DNA of 39,321 nt from NCBI GenBank assembly GCA_009844085.1, contig VYCF01000044.1, positions 1-39,321 of the forward strand. The letters run 5' to 3'. Source of the DNA: Gammaproteobacteria bacterium. GTDB lineage: Bacteria; Pseudomonadota; Gammaproteobacteria; Pseudomonadales; Pseudohongiellaceae. The notes under the pieces are model-generated. The model ran no database searches, was not told where the DNA came from, and worked only from the letters and a program-made list of their open reading frames with translations. Shown here one piece after another: positions 8,702 through 17,231 of this stretch. Position 1 is the first letter of the stretch; every line of letters starts with the position of its first letter. Both the position numbers and the translations under genes were made by a program.

Positions 8702-9313
8702 ATGTCTATTTCCCTGGCCGGTTCGGCGCTGCTGTTCCCTGTCGAGAAACTGGTCAACGGGCTGATCGCCGGGGATGCCCATGTCGCCGGCAATCTCACT
8801 CGTTTCCACGGGAAGCGGGTCGATGTGCGAACCCCGCATACCGGGCTCAACCTGCTGTTCGACGCGGGTGGCATTCGCTTGAGTACGCTCGATTCGGAAG
8901 CGCTGGGCGAACCGGCGGACGTGACCGTTCGCGGCACGGCGCCGCAACTGTTCAGATTGCTTACCGACAGCGAGCGGCCGCTTGCCGACCGGGAGATTAG
9001 CGTCGAGGGCGATGCCGAACTCCTGCTCGACCTGCAACGCGCGCTCGATGAGATCGACGTCCGCTGGGAGGATTACCTCGGGCCGATATTGGGCGACGTA
9101 CTTACCGGAGGCCTCAGCAGCGCCGTCACCGACGCCCGCGATCTGGCCCGCGACGCCGGCGGCAACATCAAGCGCAACCTGGAGAATTTCGTGCAATACG
9201 AGGCGGGCGTCATGCCCTCGCCAGAGGAAATGGGGCTGTTCGTCGCGCGGGTCGACGAGTTGCGCCAGCGCCTTGACCGGCTGCAGGCGCACATCAACAT
9301 ATTACTGAAGTAA
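8702..9313 (+). CDS. ubiJ: Ubiquinone biosynthesis accessory factor UbiJ
   Basis: Lipid-binding accessory protein of the ubiquinone biosynthesis complex. The 203-residue protein has an N-terminal SCP2 sterol-carrier-like domain (about residues 15-110, with the ISVEGDAELLLDLQRAL segment) and a C-terminal predicted coiled coil ending VDELRQRLDRLQAHINILL. It starts eight bases after ubiE. This marks the left edge of the interruption: ubiB should follow, but accessory genes do. Confidence 0.88.
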   Translation: MSISLAGSALLFPVEKLVNGLIAGDAHVAGNLTRFHGKRVDVRTPHTGLNLLFDAGGIRLSTLDSEALGEPADVTVRGTAPQLFRLLTDSERPLADREISVEGDAELLLDLQRALDEIDVRWEDYLGPILGDVLTGGLSSAVTDARDLARDAGGNIKRNLENFVQYEAGVMPSPEEMGLFVARVDELRQRLDRLQAHINILLK

Positions 9314-9336
9314 GACGGAGGTTCCCGCAAGAAATC

Positions 9337-9822
9337 ATGAACATAAGCAAATGGATCGACAGAATTTATAGCGAAAAAGATACAAGCCGCGGGATTGCTA
9401 CGGCTGGCGCAGGAATTATCGGATTAGGCTTCTATTTGATCTGGAACGATGGAGTTATTGCTGCTTTCTTGGCGGTTATTGTATTTCCTGTAATCAAGAT
9501 ACTGTCATCCGGGATTAGCGCACGTATAGACGAGAAAAGAAAGAAAAACAAAAAAATAAAAAAGCTTAGGGAGAAATTCGAAAACCTTGGCCATCATGAA
9601 CAACAAACTGTTAAGGCGTTTGTTTCGCATGGTGGGAACACGGTGACCTGGGCAGACTGCAACAGATCTGATCTATTTTCTCCCATTGGAATCGATTCAC
9701 TGGTGAATAGAGGCTTAATTTGGCTCTCGCATAATGCAGATTGCACACGTGAAGCATTTTGTCTTGATGAAGATCTATTTGAGTACGCGAGATCAATAAC
9801 AACTGACCCGTCATCCAACTAG
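9337..9822 (+). CDS. Small membrane protein with C-terminal winged-helix-like domain (superinfection-exclusion B-like)
   Basis: 161 residues. An N-terminal pair of hydrophobic segments (about residues 20-37 and 40-58) is followed by a very basic stretch (DEKRKKNKKIKKLREKF) and a soluble domain with a pattern LVNRGLIWL and EDLFEYAR. This layout resembles superinfection exclusion B (SieB)-like membrane proteins, but the match is by general pattern only. Codon use is much richer in A and T than the neighbours (AAA, ATT, GAT frequent), a sign of recent transfer. It ends 11 bases from the convergent methyltransferase gene, so it may belong to the same defence-related acquisition. A ribosome site GGAGG lies 15 bases before the start, rather far. 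Confidence 0.6.
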   Translation: MNISKWIDRIYSEKDTSRGIATAGAGIIGLGFYLIWNDGVIAAFLAVIVFPVIKILSSGISARIDEKRKKNKKIKKLREKFENLGHHEQQTVKAFVSHGGNTVTWADCNRSDLFSPIGIDSLVNRGLIWLSHNADCTREAFCLDEDLFEYARSITTDPSSN

Positions 9823-9832
9823 TCCAGATGTA

Positions 9833-10876
9833 TTAGTCTATCCCACCATTTTCCAAATTAGGTCGCTCTTTCCCACCATCTTTGGCTAGTGGAATTGGAT
9901 CATTTTCATTCTCCTTCCAAAGCAAACCGGGGTGAGGGATTCTATAATAGCCATTTTTCTTCGAAGCTTTGGATCCTATTTTTTCTTCCTCTATACCAGA
10001 TTTAAATCTACCTAAGGCGCCTTTCAGATATGACTCCAGAATTTCAATGCACACCCAATTTCGGTTAAGTCTCTCGGCCACTTCTCCGGTTACACAGCTT
10101 CCTCCAAAAGGGTCTAGCACCAAATCTCCTGCGTCAGTTAACATTCGGATGAAGTACTCTGGCAATGCGGCTGGGAACCTCGCCGGATGAGACCTAATTT
10201 CATTTTCTTTACAGTATCGCATATACGCACTATTGCTTTCTGTGTTTGGAATTGCAATAAGGTTCGGAGGAATGGCAGCTCCGTTATTCACAGAAAATTT
10301 TCCGCTTATATCATGTCCAGAAGGTCGAAGTTTGGGAGTGTACCCGTTGTTCAGCAGAGTTTTCATACTGTCGCTATATGGCTGTAAAACCCGGCGATTA
10401 CTTGCCTTGGGCCAAGGAGTTTTGCACAACCACCATACTGTATTCACACCATCCTTCACTCTTACGCGCCGCACGTTTACCCATTCCGCTGGCGTAGGTA
10501 ATTTCGATGGGTTCCACCAATAGAATTCTTGAGCGAGATTGAAGTCAAATTCTTCGCACAGCATTATGAGTAATTTGAAATGGTAGAGACTTCTAACTGG
10601 AAATCCAGGCTTCCACGCTCCACCAAGATCAATGACCAAGCTACCATCGTCTTTCAATATCCTGTGGAATTGTTCAGCAAAATCTTGGAACCACTTAAGA
10701 TAATCATCCTCTTGTTTGTTTCCGTAGTCCTTTTTCCGCGTCAACGCAAACGGAGGGCTCGTCATTATCAAATCAACCGATGCGCTTTCATGGTTTTTCA
10801 TAACCTTTAGGCTATCAGCGTGAAAGATGCGCCCAAGCTTGGTTTGGTGGTAAGTCTGAGTGTCTTTATCAGTCAC
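9833..10876 (-). CDS. Beta-class DNA methyltransferase (N4-cytosine or N6-adenine)
   Basis: Modification half of a restriction-modification pair. Motif IV, TSPPF, near residue 39 precedes the SAM-binding motif I DPFGGSCVTGEVAERL near residue 256, the order of beta-class enzymes. The TSPPF form is common in N4-cytosine methylases but base specificity cannot be fixed by eye. A central target-recognition region carries FYWWNPSKLPTPAEW and RRVRVKDGVNTVWWL. Length 347 residues. The start is GTG at 10876, with a GGGAGG site inside the end of the nuclease gene, four bases upstream: strongly coupled. The region is AT-richer than the chromosome core. Confidence 0.88.
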   Translation of the reverse strand: MTDKDTQTYHQTKLGRIFHADSLKVMKNHESASVDLIMTSPPFALTRKKDYGNKQEDDYLKWFQDFAEQFHRILKDDGSLVIDLGGAWKPGFPVRSLYHFKLLIMLCEEFDFNLAQEFYWWNPSKLPTPAEWVNVRRVRVKDGVNTVWWLCKTPWPKASNRRVLQPYSDSMKTLLNNGYTPKLRPSGHDISGKFSVNNGAAIPPNLIAIPNTESNSAYMRYCKENEIRSHPARFPAALPEYFIRMLTDAGDLVLDPFGGSCVTGEVAERLNRNWVCIEILESYLKGALGRFKSGIEEEKIGSKASKKNGYYRIPHPGLLWKENENDPIPLAKDGGKERPNLENGGID

Positions 10877-10879
10877 GTT

Positions 10880-12256
10880 TCAACCTCCCTGTAGATCGAG
10901 TTTCTTTAATTTCATTGCGTGATGCGCTTCTCGCTCAAAGGATCGTACAATCGCAGTTGGTTCCTTTCCGATTGTATTCAAGTCGCTGCCATCAAGCATA
11001 ACTATAGCAATGTTTGATTGCGTCATTATTTTATTCGCATAACGCCTTGCTTCGCTGCCAACTTCGCCGGTAGTCAGCATTATGATTACGTTGCTGTTTA
11101 GGAAGTGAGTAAGCCCAACTTCTTTGGCCACATCGTCCAGCGAGACCTTTGCAGTGTTTTTACATTGGACTTGCCATCGAGAGAAAACCAACCGTGTACT
11201 TTCAAATATCAAATCTACTTCTGCACCTCCAGTCTGGTTTGCTCGCAGCCTTGTGGCTACATATGTCATATCAATAATCCGCATTACTTTGAAGGCAAGC
11301 GCCTCTAGCGCCAATCCCGCCCTATATCTATCGGGGCTATCCAGTTCGGAAAGGATGGATGGCAAAGGGGTGCGCAATAGGGCCAGCAACTTCGGGTCAG
11401 TCTGTCCGTGAATTTGCTCAAGTAGCGGATCGACCACATCAGTGATCAGCTTTTCGGTTGGAGTGACCTTATGCGGTTTCGCCCCTCGCCCAGAGGTCGT
11501 TTTCGTTGTCCGTATGTATCCAGCCTCCTCCAACTCGTTCAACACCAATTTGGGCAGACTCTTTTCGGGGAATTTAACCCCATATGTGGCTGAGGCAAGT
11601 CTGGCTATATCATTTGCTCCCTGTGGCTCCTGGCTGCCTGTGTTGGCAAGCGCACGAAGAAACGCCCTCTGTTCATTTGATAAGTCGGCCAAAGCGGCAA
11701 AATCGTCAGTCCCCAGCCCCAAAATTTCCTCTATCCTATGAGCGTCCACAAGCCACCGCTGTCCTAGAAAAACCCCGGCCTTGGCAAGCCAAAGCCGCAT
11801 TATGCTTGGATGCTTGCCTCCAGACGGGTAATGGATGCCGCGAGCGGCCAATCCATCACGCAGCGAGGTGAGATTCACGATCTCTCCCGCCGCCACCATG
11901 TCTTGAATGCAATGCACCATCGTCATGCCATGGAGATTCAGAAGGATGTGTCTTGCAAGAAGTTCGTATAGAGCGTCTTCGTCCGCCCGGACGCCGAATA
12001 GCTCGTAGCCAAATCCCGTCAGGTTTGCCGCACGGTCAATGATTCCGTATGCGATCATCCCGAGCTTGGTGTTATTTGCGAGTTTGCCGCGATTGTAGTC
12101 AGTTGTGTTGTGACCCTCGAACCAAGTAGCCCTGACGGCCTTTTCGAATTCACGCCAATCCCCGCCGTGAGCATGCGCAAGCTCCAGCGCTCTTGGGAGT
12201 TCTATCTGGGAGGGAGAGAACTCGCTGCCGAAAGGTAGATCGCTCTTTTTCACCAC
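10880..12256 (-). CDS. Type II restriction endonuclease, Mrr-like PD-(D/E)XK nuclease
   Basis: Likely cognate nuclease of the adjacent methyltransferase. The C-terminal domain, from about residue 325, shows GLALEALAFKVMRII, then GAEVDLIFES, and about 12 residues later QVQCKN, the E-V-D ... Q-x-K arrangement of Mrr-type PD-(D/E)XK nucleases. A winged-helix-like segment lies before it (LVLNELEEAGYIRTTK, GAKPHKVTPTEKL). The N-terminal half has no motif I can name and may handle target recognition. 458 residues, starting at GTG 12256 (a second GTG follows at once), with AAGGAGG about 11 bases upstream. Overlaps the end of the small gene before it by seven bases. Confidence 0.8.
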   Translation of the reverse strand: MVKKSDLPFGSEFSPSQIELPRALELAHAHGGDWREFEKAVRATWFEGHNTTDYNRGKLANNTKLGMIAYGIIDRAANLTGFGYELFGVRADEDALYELLARHILLNLHGMTMVHCIQDMVAAGEIVNLTSLRDGLAARGIHYPSGGKHPSIMRLWLAKAGVFLGQRWLVDAHRIEEILGLGTDDFAALADLSNEQRAFLRALANTGSQEPQGANDIARLASATYGVKFPEKSLPKLVLNELEEAGYIRTTKTTSGRGAKPHKVTPTEKLITDVVDPLLEQIHGQTDPKLLALLRTPLPSILSELDSPDRYRAGLALEALAFKVMRIIDMTYVATRLRANQTGGAEVDLIFESTRLVFSRWQVQCKNTAKVSLDDVAKEVGLTHFLNSNVIIMLTTGEVGSEARRYANKIMTQSNIAIVMLDGSDLNTIGKEPTAIVRSFEREAHHAMKLKKLDLQGG

Positions 12257-12489
12257 TGGCCCGGCCAGCCTCCTTTTGCTAATGGGTTGGAAGGATTCGC
12301 ATATCTGGAACCGCTGGTTCTATGTTCGATCCGCCCGTCATCGGGCGAAACGAATATTGCGTGAACCGCGACGCCTTTGCCGCTATTCCGTTTTTCGTCG
12401 CGGAACGGACAGCCAATCATCCAGTTTCCAGGAATGTCGAAGCCGATTCCAGCAACCGGTTCAGCCTGTTTTTTCATCTTCCTGTCCAC
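12250..12489 (-). CDS. Small protein of unknown function in the R-M operon
   Basis: A 79-codon frame from GTG 12489, or 75 from ATG 12477. It overlaps the 3' end of the preceding 100-codon gene and the start of the nuclease gene, the spacing of a translationally coupled operon. The sequence has no motif I recognise; VAVHAIFVSPDDGRIEHR looks like ordinary folded protein. The frame could also be a by-product of the long overlaps, so it is given with moderate doubt. Confidence 0.5.
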   Translation of the reverse strand: MDRKMKKQAEPVAGIGFDIPGNWMIGCPFRDEKRNSGKGVAVHAIFVSPDDGRIEHRTSGSRYANPSNPLAKGGWPGQW

Positions 12490-12763
12490 TCTTGTTGACC
12501 GCTTCCTGCCGGCGTGTCAATGCCCGGACCATGTTCGGTACGCTTTCGTGCGGGACATCTTCTGCAATCGATTCCAACGACAAAATGTTTGTCCAAGGGA
12601 CTGTAACTACACTGCCATCAGGCACGCCGACAATCCAATCGACCAGTTCGATTTTGACAAAAACGTCCGTTTCGTCGATCAGGGCGCCTATAAGGTAGCG
12701 CGAGCCTCCGGGGAACGGCTCGCGCAGATGCGCTCCGACGAACTTTCTTTCAATTGGATTCAT
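12461..12763 (-). CDS. Small unknown protein, first gene of the R-M operon
   Basis: A 100-codon gene with a textbook ribosome site: GGAGG followed by six bases and ATG at 12763. The product has alternating hydrophobic strands (RYLIGALIDETDVFVKIEL, DWIVGVPDGSVVTVPW) and an acidic, lysine-rich end. It does not look like a helix-turn-helix controller protein. Four genes run in series on this strand, each overlapping or touching the next: this one, the 79-codon frame, the nuclease and the methyltransferase. A small regulatory or inhibitor role is possible but only inferred from position. Confidence 0.6.
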   Translation of the reverse strand: MNPIERKFVGAHLREPFPGGSRYLIGALIDETDVFVKIELVDWIVGVPDGSVVTVPWTNILSLESIAEDVPHESVPNMVRALTRRQEAVNKSGQEDEKTG

Positions 12764-13130
12764 GTTTTTCCTCCATCGTGCTTAACCGATTGACAGCATG
12801 GTAACGCCATTCTTTGTCCACCAATGATAGTAGACCAGATCGGCATAAACGGGCAGGAATTCGCACGAAATTTCCTGAGCAAGCAAAAAAAGACCGTCTT
12901 CGTGAGGCTGAACTATGTGCGGGACGCCATTCGCGCAGGACCGTCCGAACCGGCAAAAACCAGCGCCTGCGAACAGCCCAGACAGCGGAGCACCTCCAGT
13001 ATCGGGACGAATCCAAGCCATTTCCCGCGAACGCACGAGCCAACTGAGCCCGAAACGTCACTGACGGTCAAGGGCTACTTTGCGGTGACTATGACCGTGA
13101 TCGAATTTGATCAGATCGCGAGCAGGTGCT
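12764..13130. other. Intergenic region upstream of the R-M operon
   Basis: No confident gene. An 84-codon frame on the minus strand (12782-13036, ending 18 bases before the 100-codon gene) has no ribosome site and no recognisable motif. A -10-like hexamer TATCAT reads on the minus strand at 12829-12824, without a good -35. An imperfect 16-base palindrome at 13098-13113 (TGATC-6 nt-GATCA) could be an operator or chance. Confidence 0.3.
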
Positions 13131-13643
13131 TCACTCGGCCGCGGATGCCGGTGTCCAGAAGAACACTTCCCAGTCGCGCAGCAATTCCGCTCCCGCGTAA
13201 ACCGGTTCGTCCACCGACCTGCCCGCCTTGGCGCCCCATTGCTCAAGCATGGATATGCGCTCGTCGCCGAGAATCTCGGTGGCCGTCATTTCATAGGTCT
13301 CGTCGCCGATTCGCAGCCATCCGTCTCCGCCGCGATCTCTTACGCGCTGCGCCCAGTAGCCTCCGTCAGGCCGGGTGGCCGTAATCACTCCGTCCGTAAT
13401 GCCGACGAACGAGAGATAGATTACCAGTGGCGGGAAGCCGGCCTGCTTCATCATCAATGGCCCGGGAATGTCGTTGTGCGGCGTGAAATCGCTCGGGGCG
13501 GGGGTAATCATCCCTCCGATGATTATGCCGGGGGTGCGGCCAAGTCCCTGGTTGGAGAGATACGGCGCCGTGGAAATCCAGCCCAGTATTCCTGCGGTGA
13601 GCACCACCACGGTGGCGACTCCGGCGATCATGCGTTTGCTCAT
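13131..13643 (-). CDS. Membrane-anchored protein, possible split beta-barrel (DUF385/flavin-type) fold
   Basis: 170 residues. An N-terminal hydrophobic segment (about residues 5-22) acts as anchor or signal. The rest contains VITATRPDGGYWAQRV and IGDETYEMTATEILGDERI, which recalls the strand pattern of DUF385-type deazaflavin or flavin split-barrel oxidoreductases. The similarity is a pattern impression and the cofactor-binding residues cannot be checked. It stands alone, divergent from the ureohydrolase pair downstream. Its stop is 367 bases from the R-M operon. Confidence 0.5.
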   Translation of the reverse strand: MSKRMIAGVATVVVLTAGILGWISTAPYLSNQGLGRTPGIIIGGMITPAPSDFTPHNDIPGPLMMKQAGFPPLVIYLSFVGITDGVITATRPDGGYWAQRVRDRGGDGWLRIGDETYEMTATEILGDERISMLEQWGAKAGRSVDEPVYAGAELLRDWEVFFWTPASAAE

Positions 13644-13765
13644 GGCACGTTCTCATTTTCGGGGTTCGGGAATGGCGAACGGTATAAAGGATGAAGAACT
13701 CTTGTCAAGCTGGCCTTAGTGGCTTTGCGTGGACAGGAGAGGCGGTAGTCATTATTCTGGCCTTT

Positions 13766-15175
13766 ATGGTTGCGGACGATGAATTGGCGCGCATTTGCCT
13801 GGTAACGAACCGGAGGTTGCTGGCGCTATATGCTGGCGCGTTGCTGCTGTGCGCCGGAAGCGCGTTTGGGCAATGGGCTGTTCCGGAGGAGTTGCAGGCG
13901 CAGGCGGAGGCTCTGGATGAGGTGCAGTTGGCCTTTGTTACTTCGGGGGCTGTGCTGGAGTTTATTCCGGAGCGGCAGCTTGAGCATGAGTTGGCGACGC
14001 GGGACGCGGAGAGTTTGCGAGCGCTGATGGACGACCTGCTTGCGCTTGCGGACCGGATGGGCTACGACCCGGAGCGGGACATGGGCGCGGCGCCGCTCAA
14101 TCTCACTTCCGAAGAATTCGGCGTTTCCATGCCTACCCCGCCGTTGTTGCGTGATTTCGAGCGTGAGCCGGGTCCGTTCAGCGTGCACCGGTACATGTTC
14201 CCGGAATCCGGAGTGCCCACGTTCGGCGGCGCCGATGTCGCCATCTGGCCGGAAGACCTCGTCGCAGGGAACGTGGACGTGGCGATCATCGGCGTGCCAA
14301 GCAATGCGGGCAGCGGCCGCCGCGACTCCGGCAACGGCCCGAACGAGATGCGGGGTCTGAACACCATCGCCGTTCCGGACATTCAATCCCTGGTGAAGCC
14401 GTTTGAAACCTTGTCCGTGGTCGACTACGGCGATTTTTCCATGGACATATTCAGCGTCCACAGATCCATCGGCCACGTTGCCGACATGGTTGCGGAAACC
14501 GCGGACACCGGCGCCATCCCGATGCTGGTGGGCGGGGATACGTCCATGCTTTACCCCGGCGTCGGCGGCGTCGCGCGAGTACACGGAAACGGAAGCTTCG
14601 GATTGCTGCACTTCAGCGCCCATGCGGATGCCGAGCGCAATGACGACCATACGATTTCCGACCGTCAGGCGGTTTTCCTGCTGTTGAACGAGGGCATTGT
14701 CGAAGGCGCCGAAACCGTCCAGGTGGGCCTGCGCGGGCCCTCGGTAGATGCCGACACTTTGCAATGGCTGCGCGACAACAACGTTCGCTACCACACGATG
14801 GCGGAGTTCCGGCAACGCGGATCCGAGGCGGTCATGCAACGGGTATTGCAGGAAGTCGAAAGCGGCCCCGATGCGTACTTCGTCTCGATCGATGTCAGTG
14901 TCATCGACCCTGTCGAAATGATTGCCGCCGGACGCGCGACTCACAATGGTCTGAGACTTGAGGAAGTGAACAGGACCGTGCGCCATGTTTGCGCGGCCAA
15001 GGAGATCGTCGGTTTCGAGATCACGGACCTGGCCCCGATGCTCGATTGGTCCCGATTGTCGGTAATGCATGCGAACGCAGTGCTGAACGCATGCCTGGTC
15101 GGCATCGCACTGCGCAACGCCGGGCTCGACCCAAACTACGTTCATCCCCTGGCGCTCGATCATGGTCAGCAATAG
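13766..15175 (+). CDS. Exported ureohydrolase-family protein with degenerate metal site (pseudoenzyme)
   Basis: A 469-residue member of the arginase/agmatinase family with a long N-terminal extension and a signal peptide whose basic part is TNRRLLAL and which ends near GSAFGQ. Compared with its neighbour and the family, three of the six manganese ligands are gone: GGDHS is GGDTS (T259), the first aspartate of the D-x-H-x-D motif is serine (S284, in FSAHAD), and the second aspartate of SxDxDxxDP is serine (S378, in SIDVSVIDP). H286, D288 and D376 remain. The flanking sequence and fold elements are otherwise intact (TGAIPMLVGGD, YHTMAEF, LNACLVGIALRN), so this is not decay of the whole gene. 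A binding, regulatory or partner-subunit role is likely. An in-frame ATG upstream at 13691 seems less likely. Confidence 0.8.
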   Translation: MVADDELARICLVTNRRLLALYAGALLLCAGSAFGQWAVPEELQAQAEALDEVQLAFVTSGAVLEFIPERQLEHELATRDAESLRALMDDLLALADRMGYDPERDMGAAPLNLTSEEFGVSMPTPPLLRDFEREPGPFSVHRYMFPESGVPTFGGADVAIWPEDLVAGNVDVAIIGVPSNAGSGRRDSGNGPNEMRGLNTIAVPDIQSLVKPFETLSVVDYGDFSMDIFSVHRSIGHVADMVAETADTGAIPMLVGGDTSMLYPGVGGVARVHGNGSFGLLHFSAHADAERNDDHTISDRQAVFLLLNEGIVEGAETVQVGLRGPSVDADTLQWLRDNNVRYHTMAEFRQRGSEAVMQRVLQEVESGPDAYFVSIDVSVIDPVEMIAAGRATHNGLRLEEVNRTVRHVCAAKEIVGFEITDLAPMLDWSRLSVMHANAVLNACLVGIALRNAGLDPNYVHPLALDHGQQ

Positions 15176-15203
15176 TTTGCCTCGGCCTGCTGGGAGCATT
15201 GTC

Positions 15204-16781
15204 ATGACATTCCTTTCGATTGAAATTCGCCCGGCGCTGTTCCTGCTCGCGGCTGTGGCCGCGCCGTTCGCGTTGGCCCAGGACGACAGTCCTGACACGT
15301 CTGAGCACGATAGTCCTGCCACGCCGGAGCACGTGGTCGGCGTGCAGCCGTATCCGTTCGATACCGTAGACCCAAGGGAGGAGGATCCGCCGCCTATCGA
15401 GCTCCCCGACAGCGTGGCGCTGAAACTCGAATTGTTGACGCCCGAACAAATCGATTTTCTGTCGAGCGGCGATGCCCGCCGCTTCACCGGTCCGGTCGAC
15501 GAGACCGTCGAAGCGCTGGAGGAACGCACCCCTGAGGAAGTAAGGGAGTGGGTCGAGGCCATGCAGCAGGTAGTGAGTCAAAGCCGCTACGTCGAAGGGA
15601 GGGATTTGCCCAACATTCCCTTTAACATCGCATTGCCCGAATTCAATGCCTGGCGATTGCTGCGCCCCCGCTCCATGGATCCGCGACGGGAGGCAGGTCC
15701 GCTCGCGCTCGGCCGCTACGGCGGCAGTGGCGGTCCGCCGACCTTCGGCGGTTTTCCCCTGGCGCTGTCGCAGGAAGACCTGATCGCGGGTGAGGTCGAT
15801 GTGGCCATCTTGGGGGCGCCGCTGAACATGGGCACGGGATGGCGCGATTCGGGCGAGCGCGCCACGGTCGAACTTCGCCTGCACAGCCGGCTCATGGGCT
15901 CCCACGACCAGTACGTGCAAATCCATCCGTCCCGGGTATTGAATGTCGTGGACTATGGCGACGTTGCGGTGGACAACGACAATACCGAACGCTCCATGCG
16001 GCACGTGCGCGAAATCGTTCGCGAGATCGCGGAGACAGGGGCCATACCCATGATCGTCGGCGGCGACCACTCGCTGGAGTACCCCAACGTCGCGGCCCTG
16101 GCGGACGTGTACGGCAAGGAAAACGTATCCGTCATTCACTTCGACTCGCACTACGACGCGTGGTGGGGCGACGCCCACCTGATCAGCCATGGGTACCCCG
16201 TGTACCGTCTGATCAACGAGGGACATGTGCGGGCCGCGGACTATATCCAGGTCGGGCTGCGTTCAACCGGGCCAGACAAATCGGGTTTCGAGTGGATGCG
16301 GGAACAGGGCATGCGCTATCACACGATGGCCGAGGTCGAACTGCGGGGCTGGGACGCGGTGCTTGACCGGATCGTCGCCGAGGCCAGCGAGGAGGGGCGC
16401 AAACTGCACATCTCTTTCGATATCGACGTGCTCGACCCGGCATTCACGGTGGCTACCGGCACACCGGTTCCCGGCGGGCTCACCATGCGGGAATCGATTA
16501 CCATCGTGCGCCGCCTGTGCGCGGAGTCCAACGTAGTGGGTTTCGACCTGGTCGAATTTCATCCCGCGCTGGACCCGACCTACGCGACCGCGCTCAACAG
16601 CGTGCATATCATCAAGGCATGCCTGACCGGAATCGCGATGAACAGGGAAGGGATGACCGGGGAGCATTACCTCAGCCCGCTGTCGTCCGAACACGCCGTC
16701 GACGACTACTACGGCGACCGGCAGGAATTCCTGGACGCGACCCGGGCGGAGGAAGAGGCAGAAGAAGAGGACCAGGATTAG
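15204..16781 (+). CDS. Exported agmatinase/arginase-family ureohydrolase with complete metal site
   Basis: Probable periplasmic hydrolase that releases urea from a guanidino compound; substrate unknown. It has a clear signal peptide (MTFLSIEIRPALFLLAAV, cut near FALAQ), an N-terminal extension of about 200 residues that is also found in the upstream paralog, and a complete binuclear manganese site: H289 in GGDHS, D314, H316 and D318 in FDSHYD, D406 and D408 in SFDIDVLDP. GTPVPGG and VEFHP, usual in agmatinases, are present. A GGGAG site lies seven bases before ATG 15204. The C-terminus is a strongly acidic tail. It follows the degenerate paralog by 28 bases, and the two probably form an operon and perhaps a complex. 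Confidence 0.85.
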   Translation: MTFLSIEIRPALFLLAAVAAPFALAQDDSPDTSEHDSPATPEHVVGVQPYPFDTVDPREEDPPPIELPDSVALKLELLTPEQIDFLSSGDARRFTGPVDETVEALEERTPEEVREWVEAMQQVVSQSRYVEGRDLPNIPFNIALPEFNAWRLLRPRSMDPRREAGPLALGRYGGSGGPPTFGGFPLALSQEDLIAGEVDVAILGAPLNMGTGWRDSGERATVELRLHSRLMGSHDQYVQIHPSRVLNVVDYGDVAVDNDNTERSMRHVREIVREIAETGAIPMIVGGDHSLEYPNVAALADVYGKENVSVIHFDSHYDAWWGDAHLISHGYPVYRLINEGHVRAADYIQVGLRSTGPDKSGFEWMREQGMRYHTMAEVELRGWDAVLDRIVAEASEEGRKLHISFDIDVLDPAFTVATGTPVPGGLTMRESITIVRRLCAESNVVGFDLVEFHPALDPTYATALNSVHIIKACLTGIAMNREGMTGEHYLSPLSSEHAVDDYYGDRQEFLDATRAEEEAEEEDQD

Positions 16782-16786
16782 CCGGA

Positions 16787-16808
16787 CCGGACGAGCCATC
16801 CCGTCCGG
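16787..16808. terminator. Hairpin between convergent genes
   Basis: A perfect 7-bp stem, CCGGACG/CGTCCGG, with an 8-base loop lies between the two converging stop codons. No T-run follows on either strand, so factor-independent termination is uncertain. Confidence 0.3.
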
Positions 16809-16824
16809 AATCCCGATTCGACTG

Positions 16825-17202
16825 TCAGATAACCGCGTAGAGCAGAAAGGCCAGGAACGCCGCGCCGACGATACACCTCATGTACCACCACGCCGGGTTT
16901 TCAAACAGATCTATCGCCCAATTGATCAGCGCCCGAAATCTGGAGCGTCCGATCACCGCAATGAGCACCGCTTCCGCGAGCAATATGGCTCCGACCACTG
17001 TCAGGAAAACGGGAAATCTCGAGTCTTCCGCGTAGGACAGCAGCGCCGTTCCGAACACTAGGGTCAAACCAATGAAAAATAGCTGGAACCATAGCGAATC
17101 AGAGTGTCTGCGAAGAATCCCGATCGATGCTTCTCTCATGAAAAGGGCGAACGCCAACACGATCAGGCCGATGGAGCAAATGAACACGATGATGGAATAC
17201 AT
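16825..17202 (-). CDS. Four-helix membrane protein of unknown function
   Basis: 125 residues with four hydrophobic segments: an N-terminal one (IIVFICSIGLIVLAFALF), a second (LFFIGLTLVFGTALL), a third (FPVFLTVVGAILLAEAVLIAV) and one at the C-terminus (GAAFLAFLLYAV). Start at 17202 was chosen because GGGAG lies a few bases upstream; a start at 17235 would add 11 residues. It is 29 bases downstream of the DUF429 gene on the same strand, so the two may be cotranscribed. No family recognised. Confidence 0.65.
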   Translation of the reverse strand: MYSIIVFICSIGLIVLAFALFMREASIGILRRHSDSLWFQLFFIGLTLVFGTALLSYAEDSRFPVFLTVVGAILLAEAVLIAVIGRSRFRALINWAIDLFENPAWWYMRCIVGAAFLAFLLYAVI

Positions 17203-17231
17203 ACGGCTCTCCCGCGCCTTGCGCAGTGAGG

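Noticed and set aside
9261..9340. Site-specific integration boundary (attachment site) at the ubiJ end
   Set aside because: No integrase, tRNA or matching direct repeat was found at the other edge near 20630-20731.
13098..13113. Imperfect palindrome TGATC-6 nt-GATCA as a controller-protein box for the R-M operon
   Set aside because: It is about 335 bases from the first operon gene, no controller gene is present, and short palindromes of this quality are common.
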